The notes: a model not told the origin generated them from the letters alone. A stretch of 64,000 bases of DNA from Diphasiastrum complanatum (GCA_029204225.1 CM055107.1:7164873-7228872); one strand, 5' to 3'; counted from the first letter of the stretch, positions 36,961-48,925 are shown. A program made the numbers and translations.

Positions 36961-37240
36961 GTGCCTTAAAATGATTTCTAAGGTATTCTGGCCACTTGGC
37001 CAGTGTGTCGCATTTTTTGCTATGGAGTGAAAAAGGCGAAAAAGACGAAGGTGCCTTAAAAATGATTTCTAAGGTATTCTGGCCACTCGGCCAGTGTGTC
37101 GCATTTTTCGCTATGGAGCAAAAACGCGAAAAGACGAAGGTGCCTTAAAAATGATTTTCAAGGTATTCTGGCCACTTGGCCAGTGTGTCGCATTTTTCTC
37201 TAAGGAGCGAAAAAGGCGAAGGTGCCTTAGAATGATTTCT
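36961..37240. repeat. U3 tandem repeat, 82-91 bp units (right LTR)
   Basis: Units start at 36961, 37051, 37140 and 37222 (partial). They have the same composition as the repeat at 33130-33412, with small differences in each unit. They lie in the U3 part of the LTR, upstream of a TATA-like ATAAATAG on the minus strand near 36835. Confidence 0.9.
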
Positions 37241-37368
37241 AACGCATAGAAAATCTCAAAGGAGAAAAATGTGAAGACCAAAAAAAAAAATATGTTGTCG
37301 GCCTTCGGTTTTTCAGGATGCTCATTACTTGAACGATTTGTTTAAGGCTGAGCATAAGAAATCTAACA

Positions 37369-38640
37369 TCACACTAGTGACATTAGTATGAAAACATCAT
37401 GGGTGAATATATAATGAATAAAATGGATCCCCTTTCATCATCTCCACCATTCAATCATGTAAGAGATGAGCTTACACAAGTTAAAGATTGCACAATGTTG
37501 ATAAAAACTAACCGTTACAAACCAAGTTTTAGCTAGAGTTTTTAAGTCACTTTGAACGAAACAAATTTCAAATTAGAGCCATTGTCAAACTTGATATGAA
37601 CTAGCCCTTCAACTATAAAAGTAAAACATTTCATTCTCCCCCATTTGTATTTGCCACATATGTTAGTAGAAGTCTGCTTTCTACTGCTAGGGCTAGTGTC
37701 ATCCATATTATTATGTTGTCACATATGCGAGAGAATTTTCTTACTACTTTCATTGAAGTTGTTTACAAGGTTCATTAAGAGCAAGCTCATAAATACATCT
37801 CATCTACACTACCAACCCATATTCAAGGCCCAATCAACACCACTACAAGAAAAAGTCTAGTCCAATATCTTGGCTATGGTGGGAGACATCAACAATCTTT
37901 TAGTCATCTAGGCATTGTAATTTAATTTGATGCAGTATGCCTTAAGATAGTTTTTTGCATTTGAAAAAGCACAAAAACTCTACATCACTTGAAAGTCATT
38001 ATTGGCAAGAAAATAATTTTAAATCCTCACTTCCATGCACCTATAGGACTAAAGGCGGATACCTAATTCTTAATCTACAAAGACTTATCAATGTGAATTG
38101 GAATCAAAATTTGTGTTTGACAAGACATTTTCAATGACAAACAAGATTAAACTATAGAATTTAAGGACATCCAATGATCTCTTAACTAACGTTCCATACT
38201 AACTAGGGGACAACATGGCTCATGTTTGATTAATGCATTGCATAATAAACAAGATTTAAACTGACAACCAAATACTTGAAAGACACCAACACTACCACCA
38301 AGCACTCTAATGTACCAAATGTTTGACAAATCTACAAGAATTTGTCTTGAAACTCAAATCTTGGGTCTGATAAAGAGAACTTAAAAGGAATGAGGGACAA
38401 TGAGTGATAATGTTGTGAAAAGGCTACCTCACATATCTACTCATACATAACTTGATTAACATCTATAACTAAGACCACTTTTGGAATTAGAGATCGTGAA
38501 ACAATGCTTTCATCTTTAGAGTCAATTTGAAATCACCTACACATTATAGTGAAAAACTATTTTGGCATTCCATCAATCCCAAAAACATAATAATTATGGC
38601 ACCCATACCACCATAGTTCACCCCAATCTAAAAAGAGCCT
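37369..38640. other. unassigned sequence between two copia remnants
   Basis: AT-rich sequence with no coding domain, terminal repeats or RNA gene that I can recognise. It could be decayed repeat. Confidence 0.3.
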
Positions 38641-41600
38641 TTTCCTAATATTGTACTAAATAGGACTCTCAAACAATTTGCAATCAGCAGTGCTTGGTTT
38701 GAATCCTTGTTCGATGAGGAATGTGTTGATCCTCTGAAACCAAGCTCTGGCAGACTGTTTCAAGCCGTAAAGTGCTTTGTGGAGTTTACAGACATGATTC
38801 TTCATACCTTCCAGAACGTATTCTTTGGGCCGGATCATGTAGATGTATTCTTGTATAACTCCATTCAGATAGGTTGTTTGCACATCAAGTTGATGTATTT
38901 TGAGGTCGGCAGCTGTAGCATAAGACAAGAGTGCTCGGATCGACGAATGTTTGACTACTGGACTAAAAGTCTCACTGTAGTTGACGTTGGAGATTTGAGT
39001 GAATCCTCATGCTACCAATCTTGTCTTCCTTCGATCAATTGCTCCATTGGCATTGTATCTGATCTTAAAGATCCATTTGCAATCAATAATATTGCAGCCA
39101 ATAGGAGCTTCGACTAGTGACCACATCTAGTTCTTGATCAGAGAGGAATACAATCTGTCCATAGCTTCTCTCTAGAGATCGGAGTCTGGTTGGTTGAGTG
39201 CCTCTTTGATTGTCGTCGGTTCCTATATCAAGAGACATGCAGACTCGGGAGTATACCTTGTGGGTGCACTCGACTTGATCTTCTGGGAGGATTCGACTGA
39301 TGAACCACTCACGGGACTTGTTGCTGGGTAGCAGCAATGTCTTCGTCTGATTCGCTGTCAAAAAGTGGGTCGACAATAGACACGCCTAAGCCAGAAGCTC
39401 GGATAGTCGTGTCAATGGCAGGTGATGAAGGTTCTCCTAGAGCAATATCCTTGCCCTTGATGTCGACGAACTGATCCTCGATAAAGACTGTATCTCGGCT
39501 ACACAAGATTTGCTAGGTATCAGGATCATACAACTTGTATGTATTATCAGATGAAGTATATCCAATTAGGATGGTTTTGAGACCATGGAAGTCCAATTTC
39601 TTCCTCGTGTCTTTTGGGATCTGCGCATAGGCAACGCATTCAAACACTCTTAGGTTCTTCACAGAAGGCTTAGAGCCTATCCACACCTCGTGGGGTGTCT
39701 TGCCTGAGAGGGCCTTGGTCGAACATCTGTTCTGGACGTAAGCTGCAGTGGAGATAGCTTCGGCCCAAAATCTCTTGGGCAGAGATGCATGCGCTAGCAT
39801 ACATTTGGCTTATTCAACCAGAGTACGGTTCTTCCTCTCGGCTAAGCCATTAGATTGAGGATTGTAAGGAGTGATGAATTGTTGCTCAATGCCTTGGCTT
39901 TGGCGGTACTCCTTAAACTCAATAGAAATATATTCTCCATCATTATCTGACCTTAGAGCCTTGAACATCTGTCCAGTCTCCTTTTCTGCACGCTCCTTGA
40001 AGATTCTGAAGCAATTGAAGGCTTCTGATTTCTTCTTTATAAAGTACACCATAGTCCTTCTGGAAAATTCATCAATAAAAGTTATAAAATACTTTGCATC
40101 CTTCAGCAAAGGAGTTCTCATCAAATGTCTGAATGTACAATGTCTAACAATCCTCTAGCAATATGCTGATGGCTTGATTTAAATGGTTTTCTAGTCTGTT
40201 TACCAACTAGACAGTCTTGACAGACATGTAACTCGACTTTATCACAAGGATAGTCGAGATCAAGAACAATAGATTGTCTAGACATTTGTTGTACAGCAGC
40301 ATGATTCAATTGACCAAGTCTATAATGCCAAAGTAAACTTTTCTTCTGCTTAGTCTGCTCTTGTTGGTGTATAAAGCATGATAATCAGCTAAGGAACTTG
40401 AGGCTTCGTTCCTCCGCGTGTCTTCTTGCAACAACATAGTAATGACTCTCGAAAGAGTCAGTTCTGGATGTGTCGTGATGATCATCACCCAGCTGTCATA
40501 TGAGCTTGGCAAGCCTGTAAGCAGTTGCATCACTGCGTCTTGATTGTCTATGACAGATCCGACAACGGCCATTTGCCTTAGCAGGTTCTTGAATTGATTG
40601 ATGTGATTCTACAGGGAATCACCATTCGCCATCTTGAGGGAGTAAAATTTCTTCCTAAGATGTAGCTTGGAGGCTATATCTCTCACTTAGTATAGTGTGC
40701 TCAAGATGTCCCAGACTTCTTTCAATGTCTGGGCCTAGGATACATGGCCGATCTGGGTATCTGTAATGTTGAGGACGATCAACGCAAAAATCTTTCCGTC
40801 CTTCAGCTTCCATCTGGCGATTGTTGCATCGTCTGCTTCGGGTTTTCCTTCTGCACCTGTAACAACGTCATACAATTCTTTAGCCATTAGTATAGTTTTC
40901 ATCTTAAATTTTCACAGATGGTAATTGGCTCCATTAAGCTTGTCCATGATGGGACTGACTTTCCCTTGGAAATCCATGTGGAAGCTTAGTCTAAGTGATA
41001 GGAAAACTATCAATGACTTAAGTATGAAAATATGGCACTGAGTTACAGAACGAGAAGACAATTACTCTATCGGCTAGTAGAGTCTTGTACTGTGGAAGCT
41101 TATCAGGCTACGAAAATAGCTCTGATACCATGTTGGAGAAAGAGGGTGTGTGAGTGTGAGGAATGAAAATAGCTCGAAAAAAAAACGAACACAAAAAAGA
41201 AACGAACTCGAAACTTGAACGAGAGACGAGCTCGAACAGAAAGTGTTTGTGCGCAGCGGAATGAGCTATATCACTCTTTCTCTAAGCATGACTATGCCTA
41301 TAAAAAACGAACAGAATGTTAGTGATAGAAATCATGGTCGATCTGATTACGTAGCCAAACATTAACAAGACACCAAAAGAATAATTTATCATGAACAGCT
41401 AGACAAATTATTAGTCATAAATGATTCGCGAAGAGCTAGACTGAGTTCGACTGATAATCAGTCGCGAATGATTCACGAAAGGCACGACTAAATATTAGTC
41501 TTCAACAACTAGACTAATAATTATTCGCTAAGAATAGATTACCAAATTGAGCAACAAGAGAGTTAGACAACATGAAGAAAAGCATCGCACTATCGACACA

Positions 41601-42254
41601 AATCTGAACGCAGAACAACAGAGCTGTTAGCAGATTAAGTATAGCAAAATATACATGTCAATAATGTTGTGGAGCACAAGACAATAGCGGATTGAACTGC
41701 GTGCTCTACAAAGCTAATTCAATCTGACAATACAAAAGAATCAATGCGCAAGGCATCTACTTCGTCTATCTCTGATAAGCTTCTGATACAGTTATTTTAC
41801 ACACACTTTGGATACGCGGATGGTATCCAACATATATACATAATTTTATAGGTGTGCAGATGAAGAAAGTACAAAGTGGATGTGCTTTCTATAGGAGATC
41901 ATGGGTGGTTGCTGTCATTGTCAAATCTGTTAGCACAGTTGTATGGGATGAGCATGAAAAGGCCGCGATGTCAGCCTTTGTTGAAATGAACATTGGTGAA
42001 GATGCGAAAAATGTGTCACTCTGACGAAATGTCTTAGGATTTGATTTATAGGGTGCCTTCGCTTTTCCTAGGGCACCTTCGGCATTTTGTAAGGTAGTGT
42101 CCCTTTTTCGCCTGTCACAAAACACGTGTAAAAACACAATGTCGCATTTTTTGTCTTTTTTTCGCCTGTGAGAATATACTTGTATTTATGCAGACAGACA
42201 CGTTTTATTCATCTGTCTTATTTTACATGTAAATATGCGGACTGTGCGACAACA
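38641..42254 (-). mobile_element. Ty1/copia remnant with 5' LTR (fossil)
   Basis: Minus-strand copia remains: an RT piece near 38928-38656 (LDVQTTYLNGVIQEYIYM, LYGLKQSARAWFQ), a linker near 39500-39083, integrase near 40124-39513 (AERKNRTLVE, GKTPHEVW) and gag near 40980-40306. A primer site GCTCTGATACCA lies at 41119-41130, followed by an LTR starting TGTTGGAGAAAG. The LTR probably ends GCGACAACA at 42254 and has a TATA-like sequence near 41832. The 3' end of pol and the 3' LTR are missing. Several breaks. Confidence 0.82.
41131..42254 (-). repeat. copia 5' LTR (element on minus strand)
   Basis: TG...CA ends (TGTTGGAGAAAG / TGCGACAACA) beside the primer site at 41119-41130. The far end is inferred from the TG...CA rule because no second LTR remains for comparison. 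U3-like GTGCC and TTTTTCGCCTGT words near 42050-42170 recall the tandem repeats at 33130 and 36961. Confidence 0.5.
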
Positions 42255-43315
42255 TGAGTAAAAAAATGCAGCATGAGAGTGGAGGAGATAAATTTAACAC
42301 AGCAATATGGAGAATACAACTATTTTGAAGTGTATGAGTTCTTGACTGATGGATCTTGGTGTCTGAAAGATATGCTGAAGTGACACAACCAATTCTGATT
42401 GTCCCAATCTTTACTCCACCATCACAATCACTTGGATCAACCAATACTATGAATAGAAACTTAGGAAACAAGGATAGGGGAAGAATTAGAAGAGCCTTGT
42501 TTACAATGACTTGACCTTGGGAATTCCAAGTAAGCATTCTTCCAAATAAATCTACCAATAGCTCTATCATAAACATAAGAACAGTTTAGATTTTTGGGAT
42601 GGATTTAAGATGAATCTCTCATGACCCCCTCCTAGAATCCCTTCGAGTCTTACTAGCATTCCATAGGGGTTTGGATTCTGATAAAGAGTGGGTTCTGATA
42701 TAGAGTCTCTTCAAGTTCGGTTAGATCCTATCTAAGATCATAGGCCTCCAAATTCACCACATCACAACACCTTCTTCTACACCATGGATCAGTGACTTGT
42801 CAACCTATTAGATGGCCACACCTCTTAGATATTTTTCTGTATTACATATTCAAGAATGGATGTCGATAGTATTTGTTACATTTGACATGCTACATGAGAA
42901 CATTCACATAGGTGATTTAGTCATTGAAATAGTTAGGGAAGTACGTTGGTTCAAAATTTGTATCTACTTTCGCATAGATCCCATTCAGATACTACTATCT
43001 GTCGAAGATCAGTGGGTTTGTGAGCAAAAACTAGGAGCGAGTGGTGATAGGATCGAAACTGCCACAATTAGTAGCAGATCTTTAAAAATGAATGAATCAA
43101 AAATGCGCAATGGAACAACAACTGAGTGGAGACAAAATGTACTCTGATTAATATCCAGAAGGAGTACAATCACATGAAGTGAGAACTTCAGGTGGCTACA
43201 GAATGAGAACTCTGATCGTTATGTGTGATAACACATGCAATAGAACTATCTGAGTGAATTTTGATATCAGAAGATCAGAAGAAATTTTCTGATGAAGATT
43301 CTAGGATTAGATATA
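42255..43315. other. unassigned sequence with short open frames
   Basis: Contains a 117-codon minus-strand frame (42223-42576) and a 111-codon plus-strand frame (42812-43147). Neither shows a domain that I recognise. I do not call them genes. Confidence 0.3.
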
Positions 43316-43780
43316 TTGAAAACATCTATAACTAACTCGCATTAAATGCTATCTTTTATATTAATTACAACCACCTTGTAGTTGTAAATACATGTACAAA
43401 AATAGGCGGATTGTCAACGCAAAGTCATTGGGTCAGTTCTGACTGATAGTATTGAAAATTAAATAGGGTTGAATTTTATACAAAGGATTGAAAAGTTTAC
43501 TTTGGGTCGAAAAATATACTGAGGGTCGAATTTTCTGGGGTCAAAAAAATTAGACCCAATCTGATCGATCAGATTTAAGGTAGAACATGCTCGGATAATT
43601 TAGTGAAGGGTAAAACAAAATCCAAACCAGTCCGACCCGACCCAAGGTCCAAAAATCTCTGTTTGTTAGGTTTGACATTGGGTTGAAAAAATCCGATATT
43701 GGATTTTTTGATCTTTTGAAAAACTCGAGCCTTCTGTTTTTTGAGTTTTGTAAAGTTTTCAGGATGCTCATTAACAAATG
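43316..43780. mobile_element. LTR-like remnant (fossil)
   Basis: Shares an ordered set of words with 11600-11865: a GATTGTCAACGCAAAG-like block, a GATTTTTTGATC...AAA.CTCGAGCCTT block and TTTTCAGGATGCTCATTA. The last block also occurs near the ends of the LTRs at 33541 and 37368. It is probably a decayed LTR of a related copia family. Confidence 0.4.
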
Positions 43781-46500
43781 GTCACTTGCAAAACATGTGA
43801 TGACAATGTACAAGTTCAAACATTGAAGCTAAAATTATGAACTTTGAAAGTGACTTCACCTACAGTTTTAGCATACTATGAATTTTTAAGGTGAACTCAC
43901 CCATATCATAAGTTTAAGTGTATGAAATTTTTTTTTGAAGAAAAATATCCTCATAAAGTTAGCCATAAAAAAATGATCTATTTCCCTAGCCATCCTTTAC
44001 ACTTTTGAAAATGAATGTTTTTGGTAATCTTTATACGAGTTCACAACATGCATTCAATTATGGTGCTGTCCACTTCAAAAGTGGATACTTGTTAGTTGTC
44101 AATAAAGTCAACATAATTCCAAAATAAACTTGACATTTTCTTCTCAAAAAGTGATTTCATGGATATTTAGAAAGATGTTAACATATTGAGAACTAGTCTC
44201 TTTAGTGCAACGTACAGCCCATCATCCATGAAACCACCATCTCCCCCAAAAACATCAACATCCTTCAAAATTTATATGAAATCCTGCTTTGAGAAAAGAA
44301 TGGAGGTTCAGTTTGGGACTACGTACTAAGCCTGCTACATATGAAATCTTGTTTTGAGAATAGAATGGAGGTTCAGTTTGGGAACTATGTAGTAGGCCTG
44401 CTATCCGAAAACTAGTAAGGATCCACTTTTGAAATGGAATTCCAGCATGAGTTATCACATAAATACAAAGAATAGTTGAGAGGCATTCATCAGCCGTACT
44501 TTAATAAAGGATTACAATTATGAATAGTTTGTAACTTTTTATTGAGTACCTATGTGTAAGCTACATCACATGGGCTGGTACCTTTGAGGACCACTGGCAA
44601 AAAGTAATTTCACTTTACTGCTTTGGGAATAGCAGTCCTGTATAGATGTGAATGGTTAACCGTTAAACAGTCAACCGTGGGATAAAAACTAAAAAAGCAC
44701 ATTGAATGGCTTTAGTCTTTAGGCAAGATTTTTGGGAGAAAGAGGAGACGCGTGAATTTGAAGGGCAGATCTTCATTTTTTACTGATTTTCTTGTTTTAT
44801 TCTTAGCTTTCAAAAAAGATTTTACTTACATATTTACATTTCAAACCTATTAAGAATATTTTTAGATTTGCCTTATTTGATTCAAATGACTTCTTCCTTA
44901 CATGTTTACCTATGAAATATAAAATGCAAGAAGAGTTTACCGATTATTATTGATTCAACTCATTATTATATTGGTTCTATATGAAATTTGATTTTCTACT
45001 GCTAGGTTTTAAGGAAGGATAATGTTTGCTGGTGACTTTCAATTGACACTTTGTTTATATATTTTTGTGTTTCTTTGAAAGTAAAATAATCTTTGACATG
45101 GATTGATGGCATCATAGCTTATGCACCTAAGTCATTGACTTATGAGCCTTCTAAGTTACGAAGTTTTGAGTCTTGACTCTTACATGCTAAAATTTACTCT
45201 TAAAAATCTGATTCAGCTGAAGATGAACGGATCAAATCCTTCATGCAAGTATTTTACCTTCAGCTACATAGGACAGCCCACCTCACTTGCTCACTCATGG
45301 TGGCATGCCATCTATGATTTAGATTCTAACCTGGGCTCTTAAAAAATTGATAAAGAGCACGCACATTGTTGAAATTAACAATTCACGTGCTAGTTTCAAG
45401 GGTTGCAGATTTTCGCTTGTAAAAAATTCACAAAAGATGTCAGTTTCTAACTTGTACAATATGCACTAACTTTAGTTCTAGATTTTAAAATTAACAGGTT
45501 ATATACTAGCAATTTCTTGATTTCATTAAAGTGTTATATTTTTTTATAAGGATTTGATGAAGATTTTTGATAAGCACTGGATCTAAGGTTAAACTTTAAA
45601 GTGAGATGAGCTCATGGAATAAAATTTAAATAATGGACTACAAATAATAGGACATGGGTAGTTATGATCAAGCGAGATGCTAAAGTGTGCTGCATTGCAG
45701 TGTGCTTTTAGAGTTTTAGTCCCTTACTGGGTACAGCACTCAACCTCGTCTCTGCTGATGGCTTAAGAGTACTTGTAAGAACATAATTCTTTGCGAATTG
45801 CTTTTCATTCATGAGCAATGGCCCACCTCAAGACAAACATTTTAGCATGCCGGTCCTGGACATTGCATCATGCATGCTGCAGCAACTTTTTTTTTCTTCT
45901 CTCGAATGCAGCAACTTTTCGTATGTAGTATGCGTTCGTCTGTCCAATCCTGAGGCCAGTTTTGCTGTTGCATGGTTCTGGCAGGTGGGCACCACCCAAA
46001 ATTCACCGGGGGGACCTTATTTGCTGAATCAGTATCCGGGATTCAGCCTTGAGCTTAAGCAAGAATCCGTCACTGATCTTTTTGGGAACAAGTGAAGTGT
46101 GAGAGTGAGCTCAAGATCCACGGATTGATGATAATTTGATAGTCCAGCAGACTGTGTCCTTGGTGTCTATCCTCGGATCCTCTTTGTTGATCTTATTGCA
46201 AGTATTGTCAGGGATTTCATTCCCGAGTACTCACTTCCATACCTTATTCAGATTTTTCTTGAATGAATATACGTAGTGCACGTAATCACCACATTCCACT
46301 GTTTTCGCTGTGTCTGTTTCATGCACTCAGATACATGCGCACACACACATTCATTTATATGTCTTAGTGTCAATGCCTTAGCTCTTCTGAAACCTTATTG
46401 TCACGTTCAGGTCGTGTGTTCTCGTCATTGAGAAGGCTAAGCTTTCTACTAAATGCATCTGCTGCCATGAAGCTAACTTCCTCGGGTTCTTCATGCTACA
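43781..46500. other. intergenic, upstream of the NIP gene
   Basis: AT-rich sequence with one local tandem duplication (44275-44404). A 94-codon frame starting at 45811 has an ATG but no recognisable domain. The NIP promoter should lie in the right part of this stretch; I could not fix a TATA box. Confidence 0.35.
44275..44404. repeat. two-copy 65 bp tandem repeat
   Basis: Two adjacent copies starting TATGAAATC at 44275 and 44340 share GGAGGTTCAGTTTGGGA and GCCTGCTA, with several differences. Confidence 0.85.
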
Positions 46501-46543
46501 ATTCTGAATTTTGAAAGCTTCTGAGGGAGTAGAGCTGGATCCG

Positions 46544-46558
46544 ATGTTCATTCCTTGA
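46544..46558 (+). promoter_or_regulatory. short upstream ORF of the NIP gene (Met-Phe-Ile-Pro)
   Basis: ATG at 46544 opens a four-codon frame closed by TGA at 46556, 245 bases before the main ATG. It counts only if the transcript starts upstream of it, which cannot be seen from sequence. Confidence 0.35.
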
Positions 46559-46585
46559 CAAAAACTTTAGAAAAGCTTCTTAATC

Positions 46586-46591
46586 ATGTAA
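46586..46591 (+). promoter_or_regulatory. AUG-stop upstream element (AUGUAA) of the NIP gene
   Basis: ATGTAA lies 203 bases before the main start codon. In Arabidopsis NIP5;1 this minimal upstream ORF is known to stall ribosomes and trigger mRNA decay when boron is high. The sequence match is exact but only six bases long. An acceptor-like CTCCGCCTCTCAG just downstream (ending 46606) means the element could instead lie in a 5' UTR intron. Confidence 0.45.
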
Positions 46592-46669
46592 ATCTCCGCC
46601 TCTCAGGTTATACGCTTCTGTTAGAAAACCCAAAAAAAGAGAAAAGCGCTGAGATCTACGTTGCCCAGT

Positions 46670-46675
46670 ATGTAG
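46670..46675 (+). promoter_or_regulatory. second AUG-stop upstream element (AUGUAG) of the NIP gene
   Basis: ATGTAG lies 119 bases before the main ATG, with no further ATG in between. It has the same AUG-stop design as the element at 46586 with a different stop codon, and it lies downstream of the possible acceptor near 46606. Confidence 0.4.
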
Positions 46676-46788
46676 GATCTCTCAGAAAACCCAAAAAATT
46701 GAAACATCTCAAAGGAGAAGGAAGCTTGCTCCTCTCCTGAGAAAAAAGGAACTAAAAAAAGATAAAGAAAACAGGCTTACAAGAAAGC

Positions 46789-48925
46789 ATGGCCGAAGAA
46801 CAGGTAATTCCTCCTGCACAAGGGGCGATTCCTGCTGAAATCTCCTCTGCTTTTGCAATGGCACCGGAGAGGTTCCCAAGCGTGGGGAGGAGGTCTGGAC
46901 ACTATAACAAGTGCTGTCCAGTGGAACAATGCATAGCAGAGAAAGGTCTTTTCAACGATCTTCCAATGGACTTCGCTCCTTGTGCCTCTTTGAGCAAGAA
47001 GGTATCCTATCCCACACAAGGAATCGGTTCGAAGCTTCAATCTGTATTTAGCTCCACAAATGTGCATCGTGGTGTTCCATGGATAGCCTTTAAAGGCCGA
47101 GCTGACTGTGGATCTTAACCCATATGCCTTGCATGCTGAAATAAAGGAAAGATGGCATTTTATTTTCGCATAAGGAAATATTACTGACGTTTGTCATTTC
47201 TTACAGTTTTGCTGATTTAGCTTGTTTATTTGCCCAACAAAGAGATAAGCTCATCTTATTTCTTTAGCATGCTCTCCGTCAATCTCTTCACTCAGGAGTG
47301 TCTATGGTTTATATTTTCAAGGTTGGAGCTGAATTCATTGGGACTTTCATGCTCATCTTCGCGGGCACTGCAACTGCAATTGTCAACGAAAAAACAGATG
47401 GGAGCATCACTTCAATTGGTCTGGCAGCAACTTCTGGTCTGGCTGTGATGATCGTCATTTTATCCACCGGGCATATCTCTGGAGCCCATCTCAATCCTTC
47501 CCTTACACTATCTTTTGCTGCACTTCGACATTTCCCATGGGTGCAGGTTTCCTTCTCGGACAACCTGGCTATATTGCATAAAATTGCAGACTGCTACCCT
47601 CTTTGCATCTATCTAACGTTGCATGATCCCCTCCATTTCTAAATCAGCAATGACATTCACTGCTTTTAATTCTTAACAGGTTCCATTTTACATAGGAGCT
47701 CAAGTGGCTGCATCAATCTGTGCTTCCTTCGCTCTGAAAGGAATTTTTAATCCAGATTTGCACGGGGGTGTAACAATTCCCGCTGGGAGCTATTGGCAGT
47801 CATTTGTGCTAGAGTTTGTCATCTCCTTCAATCTGATGTTTGTCGTCACGGCTGTTGCTACTGACACACGTGCTGTAAGAAAACAGTTTTATCTAAGTTC
47901 AGGTTCTTATGTAAAAATCACATTATTTTTAATCTTCTTTTCAGCTTTGCTTCCTTACTAGTCTTGCCAACTTTGTACATACTCCTTACTAAATAAACAA
48001 TTCCTGAAGTAAGCTTCTGTTTCAGAGTACTCAAGCCCTTAGGCATGTGAGTTTCCTTTCATCTTAATGCTCGGTGTTTCATAATGTGACAAACTATCTA
48101 GGAAACTAATGCCACTTTTCGCTTACACTCAAAGTTGATGCCTTTACTAACAAACAAAATTAAGAAGGGACTGGAGAGCAATTACATGGTTCTGTTAACA
48201 AACAAAACTTGGTAGTGATTCTAAGGCGGACGAGAACGAGTGACATTGTTATTCCCAACTTATTCTGTTTATCTGAAGAGTTAATAGACAAAGAGTTAAA
48301 GATACTGATCTTCATGTCTTAACTGAAGAGCACCACTTCTATCTCATTGCAGGTTGGAGAACTAGCTGGAATAGCTGTGGGTGCAACAGTTACTTTGAAC
48401 ATACTTGTTGCAGGGTAAGTGAGAATGCTGTCAGATATTTGGCACATTTTGCCGTTCTAAATCAATGCCAGAGCAAGAGGTGTCAGCTAATGGCGTTGGC
48501 CATTGGAGATATTCAACCCATTCAATCAGTTGTAGCTTGAAAGTGCTCCTATGAATAGTTGTATTGTAGTTCTGTCAAAAAAGCTGAGAAAAGAAGTTTT
48601 TATTGATGTTTACAATTGTAAAGCACCAAAAAGGGACAGATAGAGCTATCTGACATAAGTTTTTAAGGCTTAACATTGAAATGCACGATGTTATGAAGCT
48701 CATTGCTGATGCAATTAGTTTCTATCTTCTCTCAGGGCAATATCTGGGGGGTCAATGAATCCAGTCCGCACTCTTGGACCTGCCATTGCTGCTAACAATT
48801 ATAAAGGCATCTGGCTGTATATTGTTGGTTGTCCACTGGGTGCATTAGCAGGTGCCGCAGCTTACACCTTGGTTCGTCTGAATGGTGAAGAACCTATCCA
48901 AGCTGTGCGAAGTCTTCGGCGATGA
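46789..48925 (+). CDS. NIP5;1-like: NIP subgroup II aquaporin, NIP5;1-like boric acid channel
   Basis: Major intrinsic protein of 294 residues expected in the plasma membrane, where NIP5;1/NIP6;1 proteins conduct boric acid. The five exons are 46789-47001, 47322-47546, 47680-47874, 48353-48414 and 48736-48925, with GT-AG introns. All join in phase 0 except the last, which splits a Gly codon. The N-terminal cytosolic part is residues 1-71 and six transmembrane segments follow. The first pore motif is NPS (Asn129) after STGHISGAHL and the second is NPV (Asn240), the pair typical of NIP5;1. The aligned selectivity filter is Ser109-Ile228-Gly237-Arg243; Arabidopsis NIP5;1 has Ala-Ile-Gly-Arg. ATDTRA(V)GELAGIAVGAT and GGSMNPVRTLGPA match NIP5;1 almost exactly, and the tail ends VRSLRR. 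The N-terminus lacks Thr-Pro-Gly repeats. The start lies in a good context (AAGCATGGCC). The gene appears whole. Upstream AUG-stop elements suggest boron-dependent control. Confidence 0.95.

Larger units (their letters stand above)
32819..37368 (-). mobile_element. Ty1/copia element with two LTRs, broken (fossil)
   Basis: A minus-strand element with LTRs at 32819-33541 and 36492-37368. The primer site GCTCTGATACCA (36480-36491) abuts the right LTR and a CTCCCCCTTAAT purine-tract complement follows the left one. Gag begins near 36348 (MDPSSSSSLIDKLDGDNYHLW), with integrase near 35466-34855 (GGGEYISTEF, NGKTPYEMW) and remnants of RT and RNase H near 34700-33600. The left LTR lacks about 170 bp at its outer end. 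The LTRs differ at several percent of positions, so the element is old. It has several breaks and internal deletions. Confidence 0.9.

Noticed and set aside
33130-37240. The tandem repeats as a CRISPR-like array
   Set aside because: The units are contiguous without unique spacers and lie inside plant LTRs.
42812-43147. 111-codon plus-strand frame
   Set aside because: It starts with ATG but its translation resembles no known family, and it lies among decayed repeats.
45811-46095. 94-codon ATG frame upstream of the NIP gene
   Set aside because: No domain, no splice or promoter logic, and composition like the surrounding sequence. It could be part of the NIP promoter or 5' region instead.
46555-46740. 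61-codon open frame in the NIP 5' region
   Set aside because: It lacks an ATG start; the region is better explained as 5' untranslated sequence with AUG-stop elements.
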